DNA of 64,000 nt from NCBI RefSeq assembly GCF_014284305.1, contig NZ_JACOFW010000015.1, forward strand, positions 48,167 to 112,166, given 5' to 3'. The notes beneath the pieces are model-generated. The model saw nothing but the letters and a program-made list of their open reading frames with translations. It had not been told where the DNA came from and searched no databases. Source of the DNA: Affinundibacterium seohonense (lineage in GTDB: Bacteria; Pseudomonadota; Gammaproteobacteria; Burkholderiales; Burkholderiaceae_D). This document shows, piece by piece, positions 53,451 to 63,756 of the stretch. Position 1 is the stretch's first letter; each line of letters opens with the position of its first letter. Both the position numbers and the translations under genes were made by a program.

Positions 53451-53807
53451 GTGCGTGACTACGACGAAGCACTCACCTACTTCACGCAAGTATTGCGCTT
53501 TGACCTCATCGAAGATCGCCAGCTCAATGCCGACAAACGTTGGTTGGTCGTGGCGCCCTCGGGATCAACCGGCGCCAAATTATTACTGGCCAAAGCAAGC
53601 ACACCGGAGCAATTGCGTCATGTCGGCGATCAGACTGGCGGCCGGGTGTTTTTGTTTTTGGAGACCGACGATTTTTGGGAAACCTATCATCACCTACAAT
53701 CACATGCAGTGACATTCACTGAGCAACCGCGCGAACAAGAGTATGGCACGGTGGTGGTGTTTTTAGATTTGTATGGCAATAAATGGGATTTGATTGGGCG
53801 TCGTTAG
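53451..53807 (+). CDS. VOC-family protein, N-terminus uncertain
   Basis: A 118-residue VOC-fold protein (VRDYDEALTYFTQVLRFDLI; GRVFLFLETDDFWETYHHLQ; YGTVVVFLDLYGNKWDL). Most relatives begin with a strand of 5-8 residues before VRDYDEA. The in-frame bases here (SNIAYLVRDYDEA) encode that strand, but no ATG, GTG or TTG with a ribosome site precedes it. The start is given as the GTG at 53451, which cuts off the strand. The gene may be a remnant that lost its 5' end. Confidence 0.6.
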   Translation: MRDYDEALTYFTQVLRFDLIEDRQLNADKRWLVVAPSGSTGAKLLLAKASTPEQLRHVGDQTGGRVFLFLETDDFWETYHHLQSHAVTFTEQPREQEYGTVVVFLDLYGNKWDLIGRR

Positions 53808-54154
53808 CACAACCCATTGCAAGCCAACATTTTTCTTTTTGGTAGGCATCAGCAATGACAAAAGACGATATCCTCACAATGCAGAGTGGACATTTCAGGC
53901 ACCTGCAACATCCGAACAATCGAAACAAGAAGAGCCAGGCCCCTGCGACAACCCCCAAATGAATTTCTCTAACGCAGACGATTGCGGCAATCTATTTGCG
54001 CTAATACCAGACACGGGTGCAGCGCATTCAACTTTTCTGCGTTTTTACAATGAGACGGGCGAGGTCTCTGAAAACCAGCAAAAAATTGGTAGACGCTGAA
54101 TGCATTTTATGCAATGATTTCCATCAAGACAATACTCACACCTACTGGATCAAT
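53808..54154 (+). other. Intergenic region, nothing recognised
   Basis: About 350 bases between the small VOC gene and the RTX-type gene. Short ORFs here lack family features, and I see no clear promoter. Confidence 0.4.
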
Positions 54155-57100
54155 ATGATGGATTTTTTAGCAACGTCCGAGCAAGATAAAGAATTGACTA
54201 TCGTCAGCGTGACGCCAAACGTCCAAATGACAGCGCTGGCTAGCACCAATATCGTGATTAGCTTTAGTGAGCCTATCGTCATCGGCTCAGGCGAAATCAC
54301 CATTCGGAATTCATCAAACTACCAAATCATATTGCGAGAAAACATCAATAGTCCGTTATTTTCGATTTCGGGAAATGTACTGACACTCAATCCGTCTGCT
54401 GATTTTGACTTTAACAAATTCTATCAAATCGAGATTCCCGCTGGTTTTGTCAAAAGCTTAAGTGGTACGCCATTAACTTCGAGGATCTTCCACTCCTATT
54501 ATTTTCAGACAGATTTTAGCCAAACAGCGATCCAATACGAAGGCAACAGCAGCAATGAAACGATTTATGGAAGCAGCAAAGACGATACGATCAATGGCGG
54601 CGGTGGCGCTGATAAGATCATCGGTCTCACTGGTGACGATATTCTGAACGGTGGGGACGAGACTGACCAGTGGTCTGGGGACAACATCGAAGGCGGCAAC
54701 GGCAATGACACGCTGCATGGAAACAACGGCAATGACTTTTTAGCTGGCGGCATCGGTAACGATAAGTTGTATGGTGATGCAGACAAAGATCGTTTAGGTG
54801 GCGATGAAGGAGATGATTATCTCGATGGCGGCGATGGGGATGATCATCTCACAGACAACAATGGAAATAACACACTAATAGGGGGTGCGGGCAATGACAC
54901 TTTGCAGGCGCATAATTTTGGAGAGTCACGTCGCAATCTGCTAGATGGTGGATCCGGTAATGACATCCTTAATGCTACTGGAAGTGTAGAAATAAAGGGT
55001 GGGGATGGTGACGATAAAATACGTCTTCAAAACAATAATGGATCAACTTCTACGAGTAACTTAGACGGTGGCGCCGGAAACGATCAATTTGCCATTTACA
55101 TTGGAAGCGGCGATTTTGTTACTGCAACCGGTGGCAGCGGAAGAGATACATACGGGCTAACTGTAAGCTATATCATCACCGATACAAATTTCAGCATCAA
55201 TGATTTTACTGCAGGAACTGACGGTGACCAGATTGATCTTAGTTTTTTCATCAATTCTTATTTTGACAAGACGATCAATCCTTTTGCCGATAATGGTTAT
55301 TTGCGCTTGCGGCAAGACGGACAGGATACGCTTTTAAAACGCATTGTTGTAGGTCAAGAAAGCACCGTGGCTCGCTTAAAAAATGTTCTTCTCTCTGAAT
55401 TGGTTGCCGACAATTTTGTCGGTGGCATCGACCCCAAAGGCGGTTTAACAGGACTTACCCTGACAGGCACAGAAAGCGGCGATAGCATTACCGGCAATAT
55501 CATGAATGACACGCTGCGTGGTTTGGGTGGACCCGACACCTTGGATGGCGGTAGCGGCAACGATACCCTAATTGGCGGTGCCGATAACTCAAGTGATGAC
55601 AATGATCGGCTCAATGGTGGCTTTGGACATGACCTGTTACAAGGCGGCGCTGGCGACGACGAACTAGATGGAAACGATGATGATGATACCCTACAAGGTG
55701 GCGCTGGTAATGATACTTTGCGTGACCACGGTGGCACTAATGTTTTTAGTGGTGGCGCCGGTGATGATACGATTTATGTAGGATCAAATGCTACCGTCTA
55801 TGGCGATGACGACAACGACAGAATCATTGTTCAATCACCGCCGAATCAAAAAATTCGTATCAGTGGTGGAACTGGCAGCGATCTATTTAAGTTCAATTAT
55901 CAAAAAATGGTAGACACGGTCATTACTGATTTCTCTCCAAGTGAAGGAGATCAAATTGACTTGAATTCAAGTTTCAATCTGTACGGGTATGACCGAACTG
56001 GAAACCCATTCGGAAGCTCAGGGTTCTTACGTGCAGAGCAAGTCAATAATGATGTCATTATTTCTGTTGATCCTGATGGCGCTGAGCGCACAGCAGAAAG
56101 CATGACCGTCATACTGCGTTTAGAAAACACAAACCTGGCGATGCTGAGCGGCCTCAATTTTGTAGGTGGGTGGAATCCGGATGGTAGTGAAGAGGGAATT
56201 ACGATAAATGGTACTACCGCCAACGACAAAATCATTGGGCTGGGTCTGAATGACAAATTATACGGTGGCGATGGCTCCGATAGCATTTATGGAGGCTCTG
56301 GCAATGACCTGATCGAAGGAGGCGATGAAACCCAATTCAATACGGGGGACGATCTACACGGCGAAACAGGTAACGACACCATTGTAGGTGGCAAAGGAAA
56401 TGATTCCGTATTTGGTGATAGCGGCAATGATAGCCTTGATGGTGGTGATGGTATCGACGTCATCGAGGGGGGCGATGGCAACGACACCTTAAACGGTGGG
56501 GGTGGCGATGACACGCTCAACGACGCTAGCGGTCAAAACACGCTAAATGGCGGTTTTGGAAACGATATTCTTCGCGGCAATGGTACTGGTAGTTTGCTCG
56601 ATGGTGGTGAGGGCGATGACACGCTTTATAGCACCGCTGGTAACGACACCCTCATTGGTGGTAGCGGTGACGACAAAATTGATATTAGTTATAAATACGA
56701 TCAAAGCCAAACAACCACGAGCAAGATTAATGCTGGCGATGGCAACGACGAAATTACTATCCGAACAGCCAGGGAGCCTTTAAGAGTTGAAGCCATAGGT
56801 GGTGCCGGCATCGATACCTATAAGCTTGTCGGCGGGGATTTCTCTAATACCCTCGTCATTCTTGATTTCAAAACGGGCAGCGGTGGAGACCTCATTGGAT
56901 TATTTGAAATCCTGCCATCGGATTTTGGTGATGGAAATCCATTTGGAAGCTCGGGATATTTTCAATTAGTGCAAAAGGGTGAGGACACCGTTATTGAATT
57001 TGATCAAGACGGCGCTGCCAAAAGCGCCTATGGTTTTCTGCCCTTAGTAACTTTGAGCAATGTCACCGTCAGCTCATTGACCAAAGCGAACTTCTTGAAC

Positions 57101-59515
57101 GGTATCAATCCTAATGGCTCACAAGATGGTCTTGATCTGATCGGTACCAGCGCGGCCGATACCTTGACTGGTGATTTCCTCAATGACAAATTGCAAGGTG
57201 GTGCTGGCAACGATATCCTCAACGGCGGCAGAAGTGGTGACGATACTTTATTGGGGGGAGCGGGTAACGATAACCTGTATGATCGCTCAGGTAACGATAG
57301 CCTTGATGGTGGCGATGGTGACGACATCCTGACATCAGTTAGAGGAAACGATACCTTACTGGGCGGAAATGGCGACGACGTTTTCAATATGTATGGCCCA
57401 TACGCTGATGCCAAAATAAGCACCGTTGTCACTGCAAACGGTGGTGATGGTAAAGATACTTTCAATTTCCTAACAATGTCGTCAAGCGTGAAAATGAATG
57501 TGACGGGTGGCAAGGGCGTTGATCTATTTTCGCCCAATAGAGTCACGGAATTGAGCCAATATGTGGTCACTGACTTTATGCCGGGCATTGGTGGAGATCA
57601 AATTGATGTTCAACACTTACTGTCTTACACTTTGGGGGGTAACAATCCTTTTGGTGCTGCTGGTGTACTTCGCCTAATTCAACGCGGCGGTGATGCGATC
57701 TTGCAGTCCGACACAGATGGCCCATTGGGTGCGAAACAATTTCAAGACGTAATTACCTTGAAAGATGTCACAGTTTCCGATCTCAGCGCCACCAATTTTG
57801 TAGGTGGTTACTCGCTTGATGGCAGCAATACTGGCCTCAAGATTCAAGGCAGTGAGACAGGAGAGGAGTTTTCTGGTGGCTATCTCAATGACAATCTCGC
57901 TGGGAACGGCGGTAATGATACGATTTCTGGTGGCGAAGGTAATGACACAATTGATGGCGGAGATGGTGATGATCGTTTGATCGATAGCTTCGGTTTCAAT
58001 ACCTTCATTGGTGGTGCTGGCGATGATACGATTATCGCGTCTGGAGACAATAGTAACATCGGTAACGGCGGCGACGGCAATGATACTTTTTTACTCACCC
58101 TCAGAAATAGCATCTTTAAAGGCGAAAATGGAAATGATGAATTTGTCATCACAGTAGACGCGTATTACAACAACTACATGGATCCTGGACTACGTCTATT
58201 CGGAGGTGCGGGCGACGACTCGTTTTCCTATTTGTCATTTTATCCTATGACAATACCAATTTTCGCAACTGGTGGTAGTGGGCAGGATCAATACACATTG
58301 AGTTCATCGACTTGGAACAGTAAGTTTAACGTCCTTGATTTTGACTTGAACAACAATGGTGATCAGATTTCGATCGCTCACTTATTCGACAAAACTGATA
58401 GCAATCCATTTGATAGTGGCAAGCTTCTGTTGACACAAAGTAGCAAAAACACCTTGGTTCAATTTGATTCTGATGGCTCTGGCACCGCTTTTAGTCCAAT
58501 CACATTATTGATATTAGAAAATATCGATGCCAGTAAACTCACCGCAAATCACTTTGCAGAACACGTGAATCCGCTCGGTGGCAATATCGGTCTTACTACC
58601 ACTGGAAATTTGCAATCCGAGCAAATCTCAGGAGGCTGGTTGAACGACAATTTATCTGGTTTAGCTGGCGATGATCTGCTTCGCGGTTTTGCAAATCAAG
58701 ATATCTTGGATGGCGGCGAAGGCAATGATACTTTAGAGGGCGGTGCAGGCGACGATCAACTCAAGGGCGGCGATGGCTTTGATCAAGCATCCTACGCGAA
58801 TAAATTCTCCAATTATGCGATCAGCAAGACCAGTAACGGTTTCGTGATTAACGATAAAACTAAGCTTGAAGGAACTGATACTGTTAATGGTGTTGAATAT
58901 CTGCATTTTAGCGACGTCAACATCAACCTCACAATGAAAGAAAAGGCCGCCACGATTTCGGCTGCTGAAGTCAAAACACTCATCGAAATCTACGTTGCCT
59001 TCTTCAACCGTATCCCAGATGCAGACGGCCTTTCGTATTGGATAGATCAAGTCAAATCCGGGACTAGCATGAGTGCGATTTCAGAATCCTTCTATAACAT
59101 TGGCGCCTCACCCCAATATGCATCACTGACGGGTTTTACTGCCAACATGAGCAACGCTGATTTTATCCATACGTTCTACAAAAATGTGCTTGGCCGTAGT
59201 GAAGGTGCGGACACTGGTGGTTTAGACTATTGGATGGGAAAATTAGCTGCCGGCCAGTCAACCCGTGGTTCCCTGGCGCAGGATATTCTCAACTCCGCTC
59301 ACACCTTCAAGGGCAATGCGACCTACGGCTACGTCGCGGACTTGCTAGACAATAAGTATTTGGTTGGCAAAACGCTGGCCATCGACTGGGGTATTACCTA
59401 TAACGTGGATGCCTACGGCCGAGGGGTCGCGATTGCCAAAGCCGTGACGCCAACGGACATGACAGCAGCTCTACAACTGGTCGGCATTTCAGCAAGTGAG
59501 ATGAGTTTTATCTAA
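54155..59515 (+). CDS. Giant RTX-type calcium-binding repeat protein with C-terminal DUF4214 region
   Basis: A 1786-residue acidic, secreted-type protein. The N-terminus (about 20-125) is a bacterial Ig-like (SwmB/Big_5-like) domain, and most of the rest is RTX nonapeptide repeats (GGxGxDxLx: GGNGNDTLHG, GGAGNDTLRD and many more), which bind Ca2+ outside the cell. Five large supermodules each end with an NPFG-type motif, a DxDG segment and an N-V/I-x-x-S-x-L strand. At about 1615-1740 there is a DUF4214-like region (IEIYVAFFNRIPDADGLSYW; TFYKNVLGRSEGADTGGLDY). No signal peptide is present, so type I secretion is likely; the secretion genes are not in the window. Confidence 0.9.
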   Translation: MMDFLATSEQDKELTIVSVTPNVQMTALASTNIVISFSEPIVIGSGEITIRNSSNYQIILRENINSPLFSISGNVLTLNPSADFDFNKFYQIEIPAGFVKSLSGTPLTSRIFHSYYFQTDFSQTAIQYEGNSSNETIYGSSKDDTINGGGGADKIIGLTGDDILNGGDETDQWSGDNIEGGNGNDTLHGNNGNDFLAGGIGNDKLYGDADKDRLGGDEGDDYLDGGDGDDHLTDNNGNNTLIGGAGNDTLQAHNFGESRRNLLDGGSGNDILNATGSVEIKGGDGDDKIRLQNNNGSTSTSNLDGGAGNDQFAIYIGSGDFVTATGGSGRDTYGLTVSYIITDTNFSINDFTAGTDGDQIDLSFFINSYFDKTINPFADNGYLRLRQDGQDTLLKRIVVGQESTVARLKNVLLSELVADNFVGGIDPKGGLTGLTLTGTESGDSITGNIMNDTLRGLGGPDTLDGGSGNDTLIGGADNSSDDNDRLNGGFGHDLLQGGAGDDELDGNDDDDTLQGGAGNDTLRDHGGTNVFSGGAGDDTIYVGSNATVYGDDDNDRIIVQSPPNQKIRISGGTGSDLFKFNYQKMVDTVITDFSPSEGDQIDLNSSFNLYGYDRTGNPFGSSGFLRAEQVNNDVIISVDPDGAERTAESMTVILRLENTNLAMLSGLNFVGGWNPDGSEEGITINGTTANDKIIGLGLNDKLYGGDGSDSIYGGSGNDLIEGGDETQFNTGDDLHGETGNDTIVGGKGNDSVFGDSGNDSLDGGDGIDVIEGGDGNDTLNGGGGDDTLNDASGQNTLNGGFGNDILRGNGTGSLLDGGEGDDTLYSTAGNDTLIGGSGDDKIDISYKYDQSQTTTSKINAGDGNDEITIRTAREPLRVEAIGGAGIDTYKLVGGDFSNTLVILDFKTGSGGDLIGLFEILPSDFGDGNPFGSSGYFQLVQKGEDTVIEFDQDGAAKSAYGFLPLVTLSNVTVSSLTKANFLNGINPNGSQDGLDLIGTSAADTLTGDFLNDKLQGGAGNDILNGGRSGDDTLLGGAGNDNLYDRSGNDSLDGGDGDDILTSVRGNDTLLGGNGDDVFNMYGPYADAKISTVVTANGGDGKDTFNFLTMSSSVKMNVTGGKGVDLFSPNRVTELSQYVVTDFMPGIGGDQIDVQHLLSYTLGGNNPFGAAGVLRLIQRGGDAILQSDTDGPLGAKQFQDVITLKDVTVSDLSATNFVGGYSLDGSNTGLKIQGSETGEEFSGGYLNDNLAGNGGNDTISGGEGNDTIDGGDGDDRLIDSFGFNTFIGGAGDDTIIASGDNSNIGNGGDGNDTFLLTLRNSIFKGENGNDEFVITVDAYYNNYMDPGLRLFGGAGDDSFSYLSFYPMTIPIFATGGSGQDQYTLSSSTWNSKFNVLDFDLNNNGDQISIAHLFDKTDSNPFDSGKLLLTQSSKNTLVQFDSDGSGTAFSPITLLILENIDASKLTANHFAEHVNPLGGNIGLTTTGNLQSEQISGGWLNDNLSGLAGDDLLRGFANQDILDGGEGNDTLEGGAGDDQLKGGDGFDQASYANKFSNYAISKTSNGFVINDKTKLEGTDTVNGVEYLHFSDVNINLTMKEKAATISAAEVKTLIEIYVAFFNRIPDADGLSYWIDQVKSGTSMSAISESFYNIGASPQYASLTGFTANMSNADFIHTFYKNVLGRSEGADTGGLDYWMGKLAAGQSTRGSLAQDILNSAHTFKGNATYGYVADLLDNKYLVGKTLAIDWGITYNVDAYGRGVAIAKAVTPTDMTAALQLVGISASEMSFI

Positions 59516-59529
59516 GTCATACTCAACAA

Positions 59530-59559
59530 AAGACTAGCGCCAGACCAGGCGCTAGTCTT
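59530..59559. terminator. Bidirectional hairpin terminator
   Basis: A perfect twelve-base stem AAGACTAGCGCC / GGCGCTAGTCTT lies between the convergent RTX and SBP genes, with A residues on the left and T residues on the right. Confidence 0.75.
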
Positions 59560-60400
59560 AATCCAAGGTCGCCATCAATCGCGTCAACTCACCCGTTTTA
59601 ATTCCACGCTTGATCGCCGCATCGATCTTCTGCATTTCATTTTCAAATCGCATTTTGGCGCTAGCAAAATGTATTGAGTCATAAAACAATGGGATATCTG
59701 AAACGTAAAACGTCTTACCCAGCAATTCTGGATCGCGTAATTCTGGGATATACGTCTTGTGCAGATAGGCTAAGAACAGATCAGGGCGATCAAATTGCGC
59801 CAATCCCCACAACAACACATCCGAACGTTTGGCGATGAGTTTTCTAAACCTGGCAGAGGCTTGCGCCGAATCTTCGTCGATTTTGAACACCTTATTTTTG
59901 GCTAATTCGAATTCCATGCCATGGCTGACCCCGCGCTCGACACTGACGACTTTGCCTTGCAAATCTTTAATAGAACGCAAACGCATACGCGGCTCACCGT
60001 AAGCAATTGCCCAGATTCTTGAGCTTAAAACAGCCTCTGAATAGCGATACGACAACAGGCGTTCTGGCGATTTGGAAAAGCCCCAAATAATTCCTTTACC
60101 GTCTAAAGTCATTAATTTTGCGCGATTCCAAGGTACGGAAACAGGTTGCAAATGCAAACCCGTTTCACGTTCTAAAAATTGAAGAAACTTCAATAGACCT
60201 TTTGAGATTGGCTGCAAATTGCCTTTGGTATCTAAGGTTTCTTGAAGATACACGGTGACCGTGGTGGTCGAAGTTTGACCAGCATCGACGGCTGCGACGG
60301 CCGCGATTGCCGCTGTCGTTACAGAACATAACAGCAATATCGCAAAAGAAATTTGTTGTAGTAAACGTCGCATAGTCATCAATCTAATCCGTGATTCCAT
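59558..60400 (-). CDS. Periplasmic solute-binding protein (SBP_bac_3-like)
   Basis: A ~280-residue protein with a signal peptide (LLQQISFAILLLCSVTTAAI). The mature part has the two-lobe layout of family 3 binding proteins (TVYLQETLDTKGNLQPISKG, SVPWNRAKLMTLDGKGIIWG, LQGKVVSVERGVSHGMEFEL). No transporter subunits are adjacent except the amino-acid permease gene, which lies 22 bases upstream and is probably in the same operon. It is similar in type to the SBP at 19398. The start may lie nearer 60373. Confidence 0.75.
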   Translation of the reverse strand: MESRIRLMTMRRLLQQISFAILLLCSVTTAAIAAVAAVDAGQTSTTTVTVYLQETLDTKGNLQPISKGLLKFLQFLERETGLHLQPVSVPWNRAKLMTLDGKGIIWGFSKSPERLLSYRYSEAVLSSRIWAIAYGEPRMRLRSIKDLQGKVVSVERGVSHGMEFELAKNKVFKIDEDSAQASARFRKLIAKRSDVLLWGLAQFDRPDLFLAYLHKTYIPELRDPELLGKTFYVSDIPLFYDSIHFASAKMRFENEMQKIDAAIKRGIKTGELTRLMATLD

Positions 60401-60422
60401 CAATTCTGATCTTATACCAAGG

Positions 60423-61799
60423 TCATCGTCGATGTCTGACAAAATAGAAGATGCATAACACAATCAAAAACGGAATCCCCGTTGCCAAGGTCATCGCAAA
60501 CTCCTGCGTGAACGCCGTGGTTATCATCAACGCCAACATCAAACCTGCGCCTATCAAGGTCAACCAAGGGAAACCCCACATCCGAAATGCTAGTCTATCC
60601 CTACCCGCACGATCCCAAGAACGGCGGAAGAAATAATGCGTGACAAAGATCATGAACCAAGTAAACATCCCCCCAAACATCGAGATCGCCATCATCAACA
60701 TAAACGCATTGCTCGGATAAATCACACTCAATAAGGTAGCGATAGCAATGCCAGCGCAAGACAAAATAAGCGCTCGCATCGGTGAGCCTTGGCGATTTAA
60801 CTTGCCTAATCCGGCCGGTGCAAAACCGCCTCGCGCCAGGCTAAACAACATGCGAGTCGCCGCATAGAGCTGACTATTCATCGCCGACAGAGCAGCAACC
60901 AGAATCACAAAATTAATGACCCCGGCCGCGCCCGGTATTTGCAAGGCCTCCATCGTCGAAACGAATGGACTTTTATCTTGACCCGCCCGCGTCCACGGCA
61001 CAATCGCTAGCACCAAAGCCAAAGTCAGCATATAAAAAATTACCAAGCGCAGTAGGGCAGAACGAAAGGCACCAGTAATTGCCTGCTCGGGATTTTCGGC
61101 TTCGCCAGCCGCTACCGCGATTAATTCTATACTCAAATAACTAAACAAAGCCACGATCACCGCCAGCCACATTCCCCATCCGCCTTTGGGAAAAAAACCA
61201 CCATGACTGACATAATGATGAAAGCCAATATCACGTGCCGCCGGAGCGCTAATCAAGAGATACGAACCGAGCAAAATGAAGGCCATAATCGCGATCACTT
61301 TGACACTAGAAAACCAATACTCAATGGTGCCAAACACCTTCACACTCATGGCATTGGCAACCACCAGACAGGCCGAAAAACCACCTATCCACAACCACCC
61401 CGGCGAATCGGGAAACCAAAACTGCATGTATAAGGCAATTGCCGTCACCTCAGTGCCGATCACCAGCACATTCGCAGCCCAATACGCATAGCGAATCAAA
61501 AAACCTGCGAGCGGATGCACATAGTGTTCCGCCAAGGCACCAAACGAGCCGCTGCCAGGATGTGCCACCGTCATCTCTGCCAAGCTGGCGATCAGCAGTA
61601 AAGCAATCACCGCACCGATGGCATAACTAATCAACACACTAGGCCCCGCAAAACTAATCGCAAACCCGCTGCCCAAAAACAAACCCGTGCCAATCGCGCC
61701 ACCCAAGGCGATCATGGTCATCTGACGACGACTCAAATGTCGCTGCAAACCCGTTTCGCGTTTGGTAATCTCAGCAAAGCTAGTATTCTCTTGTTTCAT
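60423..61799 (-). CDS. Amino-acid permease of the APC superfamily
   Basis: A 458-residue inner-membrane transporter with about 12 helices. The first helix has the APC consensus MIALGGAIGTGLFLGSG, and the GSGSFGALAEHYVHPLAGF then GYAYWAANVL-like region and ELIAVAAGEAENPEQAITGA are the further family landmarks of the amino-acid transporter group (GabP/AnsP/CycA-like). Substrate is unknown. GGAGACAG precedes the ATG. An SBP gene follows 22 bases later. Confidence 0.9.
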   Translation of the reverse strand: MKQENTSFAEITKRETGLQRHLSRRQMTMIALGGAIGTGLFLGSGFAISFAGPSVLISYAIGAVIALLLIASLAEMTVAHPGSGSFGALAEHYVHPLAGFLIRYAYWAANVLVIGTEVTAIALYMQFWFPDSPGWLWIGGFSACLVVANAMSVKVFGTIEYWFSSVKVIAIMAFILLGSYLLISAPAARDIGFHHYVSHGGFFPKGGWGMWLAVIVALFSYLSIELIAVAAGEAENPEQAITGAFRSALLRLVIFYMLTLALVLAIVPWTRAGQDKSPFVSTMEALQIPGAAGVINFVILVAALSAMNSQLYAATRMLFSLARGGFAPAGLGKLNRQGSPMRALILSCAGIAIATLLSVIYPSNAFMLMMAISMFGGMFTWFMIFVTHYFFRRSWDRAGRDRLAFRMWGFPWLTLIGAGLMLALMITTAFTQEFAMTLATGIPFLIVLCIFYFVRHRR

Positions 61800-62171
61800 T
61801 CTGTCTCCGGTGGTTTGCAGTCTTAGTATCTCGTTTCAACGCTAGTGATTCGGGCCAGCCTAGCGCCCCAGCTGATTAGGCAAAGGGGGAATATTACGCG
61901 TGAAAATAGCGCCGTAATAGAAAATTGTGTGGAGGTCGATTGCAGTGCGAGGCTTTTAAACGTCAAACAGACCAATGCTGTGTCCCGTATGCGGACATAC
62001 AACTGCAGGCATGATAGGTAGCTTGCGGAATTTGAGCGAATGCTCAGCTAGATGAGAAAGGATCGATGGTGATTCAGGTAATGCGTTTCTATCGACGAAA
62101 AATGTTAGGGCTGTTAACTGGTACTTAGAGCTCAATTGCCTGCTTATTTAGAATCAACCAAGCTGCATGAA
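61800..62171. other. Intergenic region, nothing recognised
   Basis: A 370-base gap upstream of the permease and downstream of the next minus-strand gene. No ORF, structured RNA or repeat stands out. Confidence 0.4.
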
Positions 62172-62621
62172 TCATTTCGATTCGCCTAACAAAATCCGCA
62201 CATCTTCTGGTAGTTTCCACTCTTGAACTTCGATGCTCAGTCGTTTTGATGGCCTAATTTCTCCGCTAATCTCGTATCCAACGATCAGAAATTCTTGTCC
62301 AATGCGTGCCTCAAAATCAAACACACCTTCGCAGCTACTTCCTTTTGCTGAGCCTTGTACACCGATGGCGATAATCTGATCGCGTTTTTCGCCACGCCAC
62401 CACCGACTCACCTTGAAGTGAATTATTTGACTCGCGACGCCTTCAGTTGAAGTTGGGATCGGTTCAACTGCCACCACTTTTCCAAGAAACACAATTTGCT
62501 CAGGTGTTCGCTCTGCAAGAAAAGCTTTTAAAACATAAGCCTCAGCCCGCAGCTTACAGGCCATCGCAACTTGGCTCGTTAGGGACAAGGATAATAGGAG
62601 GCATAGGAAAAAGCTTTGCAT
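62172..62621 (-). CDS. Small secreted hypothetical protein
   Basis: A 149-residue exported protein. The ATG at 62621 starts a strong signal peptide (SFFLCLLLSLSLTS, cleaved after AMA) and has AGGA upstream at a good distance; the ORF extends further into the neighbouring gene. The mature part begins with Cys (CKLRAEAYVL) and holds a beta-strand-rich segment (VFLGKVVAVEPIP; IIHFKVSRWWRGEK) resembling the NTR/TIMP-like fold of some secreted inhibitors, but this is only a shape-level impression. No family assigned. Confidence 0.55.
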   Translation of the reverse strand: MQSFFLCLLLSLSLTSQVAMACKLRAEAYVLKAFLAERTPEQIVFLGKVVAVEPIPTSTEGVASQIIHFKVSRWWRGEKRDQIIAIGVQGSAKGSSCEGVFDFEARIGQEFLIVGYEISGEIRPSKRLSIEVQEWKLPEDVRILLGESK

Positions 62622-62640
62622 TATTTTTAGTCCTACTTGA

Positions 62641-63333
62641 TTATCTTTCATAAAGTCCCCAATAGACCTCTGTATTCTCGGTGCAGTAGAATCCCTCAAA
62701 ATTATCAACGTCTAGGATTTTTTCGATCAGATCTTTCGACGAGCATAAGAAAGAACAATGGCTGTCCCAGTGGGTTGTGATTAATAGTCTATGGTCGGGC
62801 GTAAAAATGCAACCGTGAGAGGGGACTTCATCACTACTCATTAAGTCATCAATCCAATGAAGTTTTCTCTCGGTCCCAAGATCATCCCCCACCCACAACC
62901 ACTCATAACCCAAGAGCTTGATTGTATTGAAAATGCGATTTTCCAAAAGAGGTGGAAGTTGACCTTCTGTCGGATGAATGATGTTTGTTGTTTCGCTTAA
63001 CTCAATCAGGCTTGACGCGAAGAGTTCATTTGCCTTTTCGCCGTTTAGACCATGAATGCTAGTCCTTAGACCGACGTCGATTTGTTCCAAACAAGTGAGT
63101 TCGGTCATCTCAAGAATCCTTTGCCAAACGACTGGCTCACAGTGTTCGAGAATTTCCAATTTCGTTGGCCAATGTTCGGGGCAAAATCGATCAATACTGA
63201 TATCCATTGGTCTAACAAAGGGATGAAGTAGAACAAACACGTCATCAAATTGTCCTTTATAGAAATCAAGTATCTTCCCATCGCTTGGACACGACGCAAA
63301 TTTTTCTGCTTGTGGCAAAACTCTTGTGGTCAT
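62641..63333 (-). CDS. DUF2711-like hypothetical protein
   Basis: A 230-residue soluble protein. The FVLLHPFVRPMD segment, the SWPTKLEILEHCEPVVW-like block and the C-terminal VYWGLYER match my recollection of DUF2711 proteins, whose function is unknown. GGAG precedes the ATG at 63333. It is 19 bases upstream of the small secreted gene and could be co-transcribed with it. Confidence 0.6.
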   Translation of the reverse strand: MTTRVLPQAEKFASCPSDGKILDFYKGQFDDVFVLLHPFVRPMDISIDRFCPEHWPTKLEILEHCEPVVWQRILEMTELTCLEQIDVGLRTSIHGLNGEKANELFASSLIELSETTNIIHPTEGQLPPLLENRIFNTIKLLGYEWLWVGDDLGTERKLHWIDDLMSSDEVPSHGCIFTPDHRLLITTHWDSHCSFLCSSKDLIEKILDVDNFEGFYCTENTEVYWGLYER

Positions 63334-63387
63334 TAATTTGACTCCGCGATAAATGGTAAAACTCGCTATCAAAAATATCGATAGCTT

Positions 63388-63414
63388 AGAAGGGCGGGTG
63401 CAACCCGCCCTTCT
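63388..63414. repeat. Perfect hairpin upstream of the DUF2711-like gene
   Basis: A twelve-base perfect stem AGAAGGGCGGGT / ACCCGCCCTTCT with a three-base loop. No T run follows on either strand, so it looks like a dispersed palindrome and not a terminator. Confidence 0.5.
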
Positions 63415-63756
63415 TGCTGGAGAAGAAGGTCGGCGATAGCGCCGAGTGCTTGAGCAGCAATCACGGTGTACCAGAGAGGATGAATTAGCCTCAGATCATC
63501 ATACGTGTACTTAATACGCATAGGTCGCCAACTTATTTGGAAATAGAAGAGCCGAAGTTAACACAACCATAAAAATCAAACAAGACAGTTCCAGACACTG
63601 TTAGTGCAAAGTAGTAATGTCCGCGCTTTGCAAAGCACACGCAAGGTATTGCATTCAACAACGATTGGCTGCGTGGGTTGGCCCCTTCCTTAACTTTCCT
63701 TAGGCCGATTACCAAACAAAAGAAAACACAACATAATATTGCATACCCGCCTCGAC

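Noticed and set aside
53794..54099. ORF of 101 residues before the RTX gene
   Set aside because: No ribosome site, no family features, and atypical composition. I treat it as non-coding.
54565..58152. Minus-strand ORFs within the RTX gene
   Set aside because: They arise from the Gly/Asp-rich repeats in reverse and have Pro/Ser-rich composition.
63533..63715. 60-residue minus-strand ORF
   Set aside because: No ribosome site or recognisable motif; it lies between a palindrome and the IS end.
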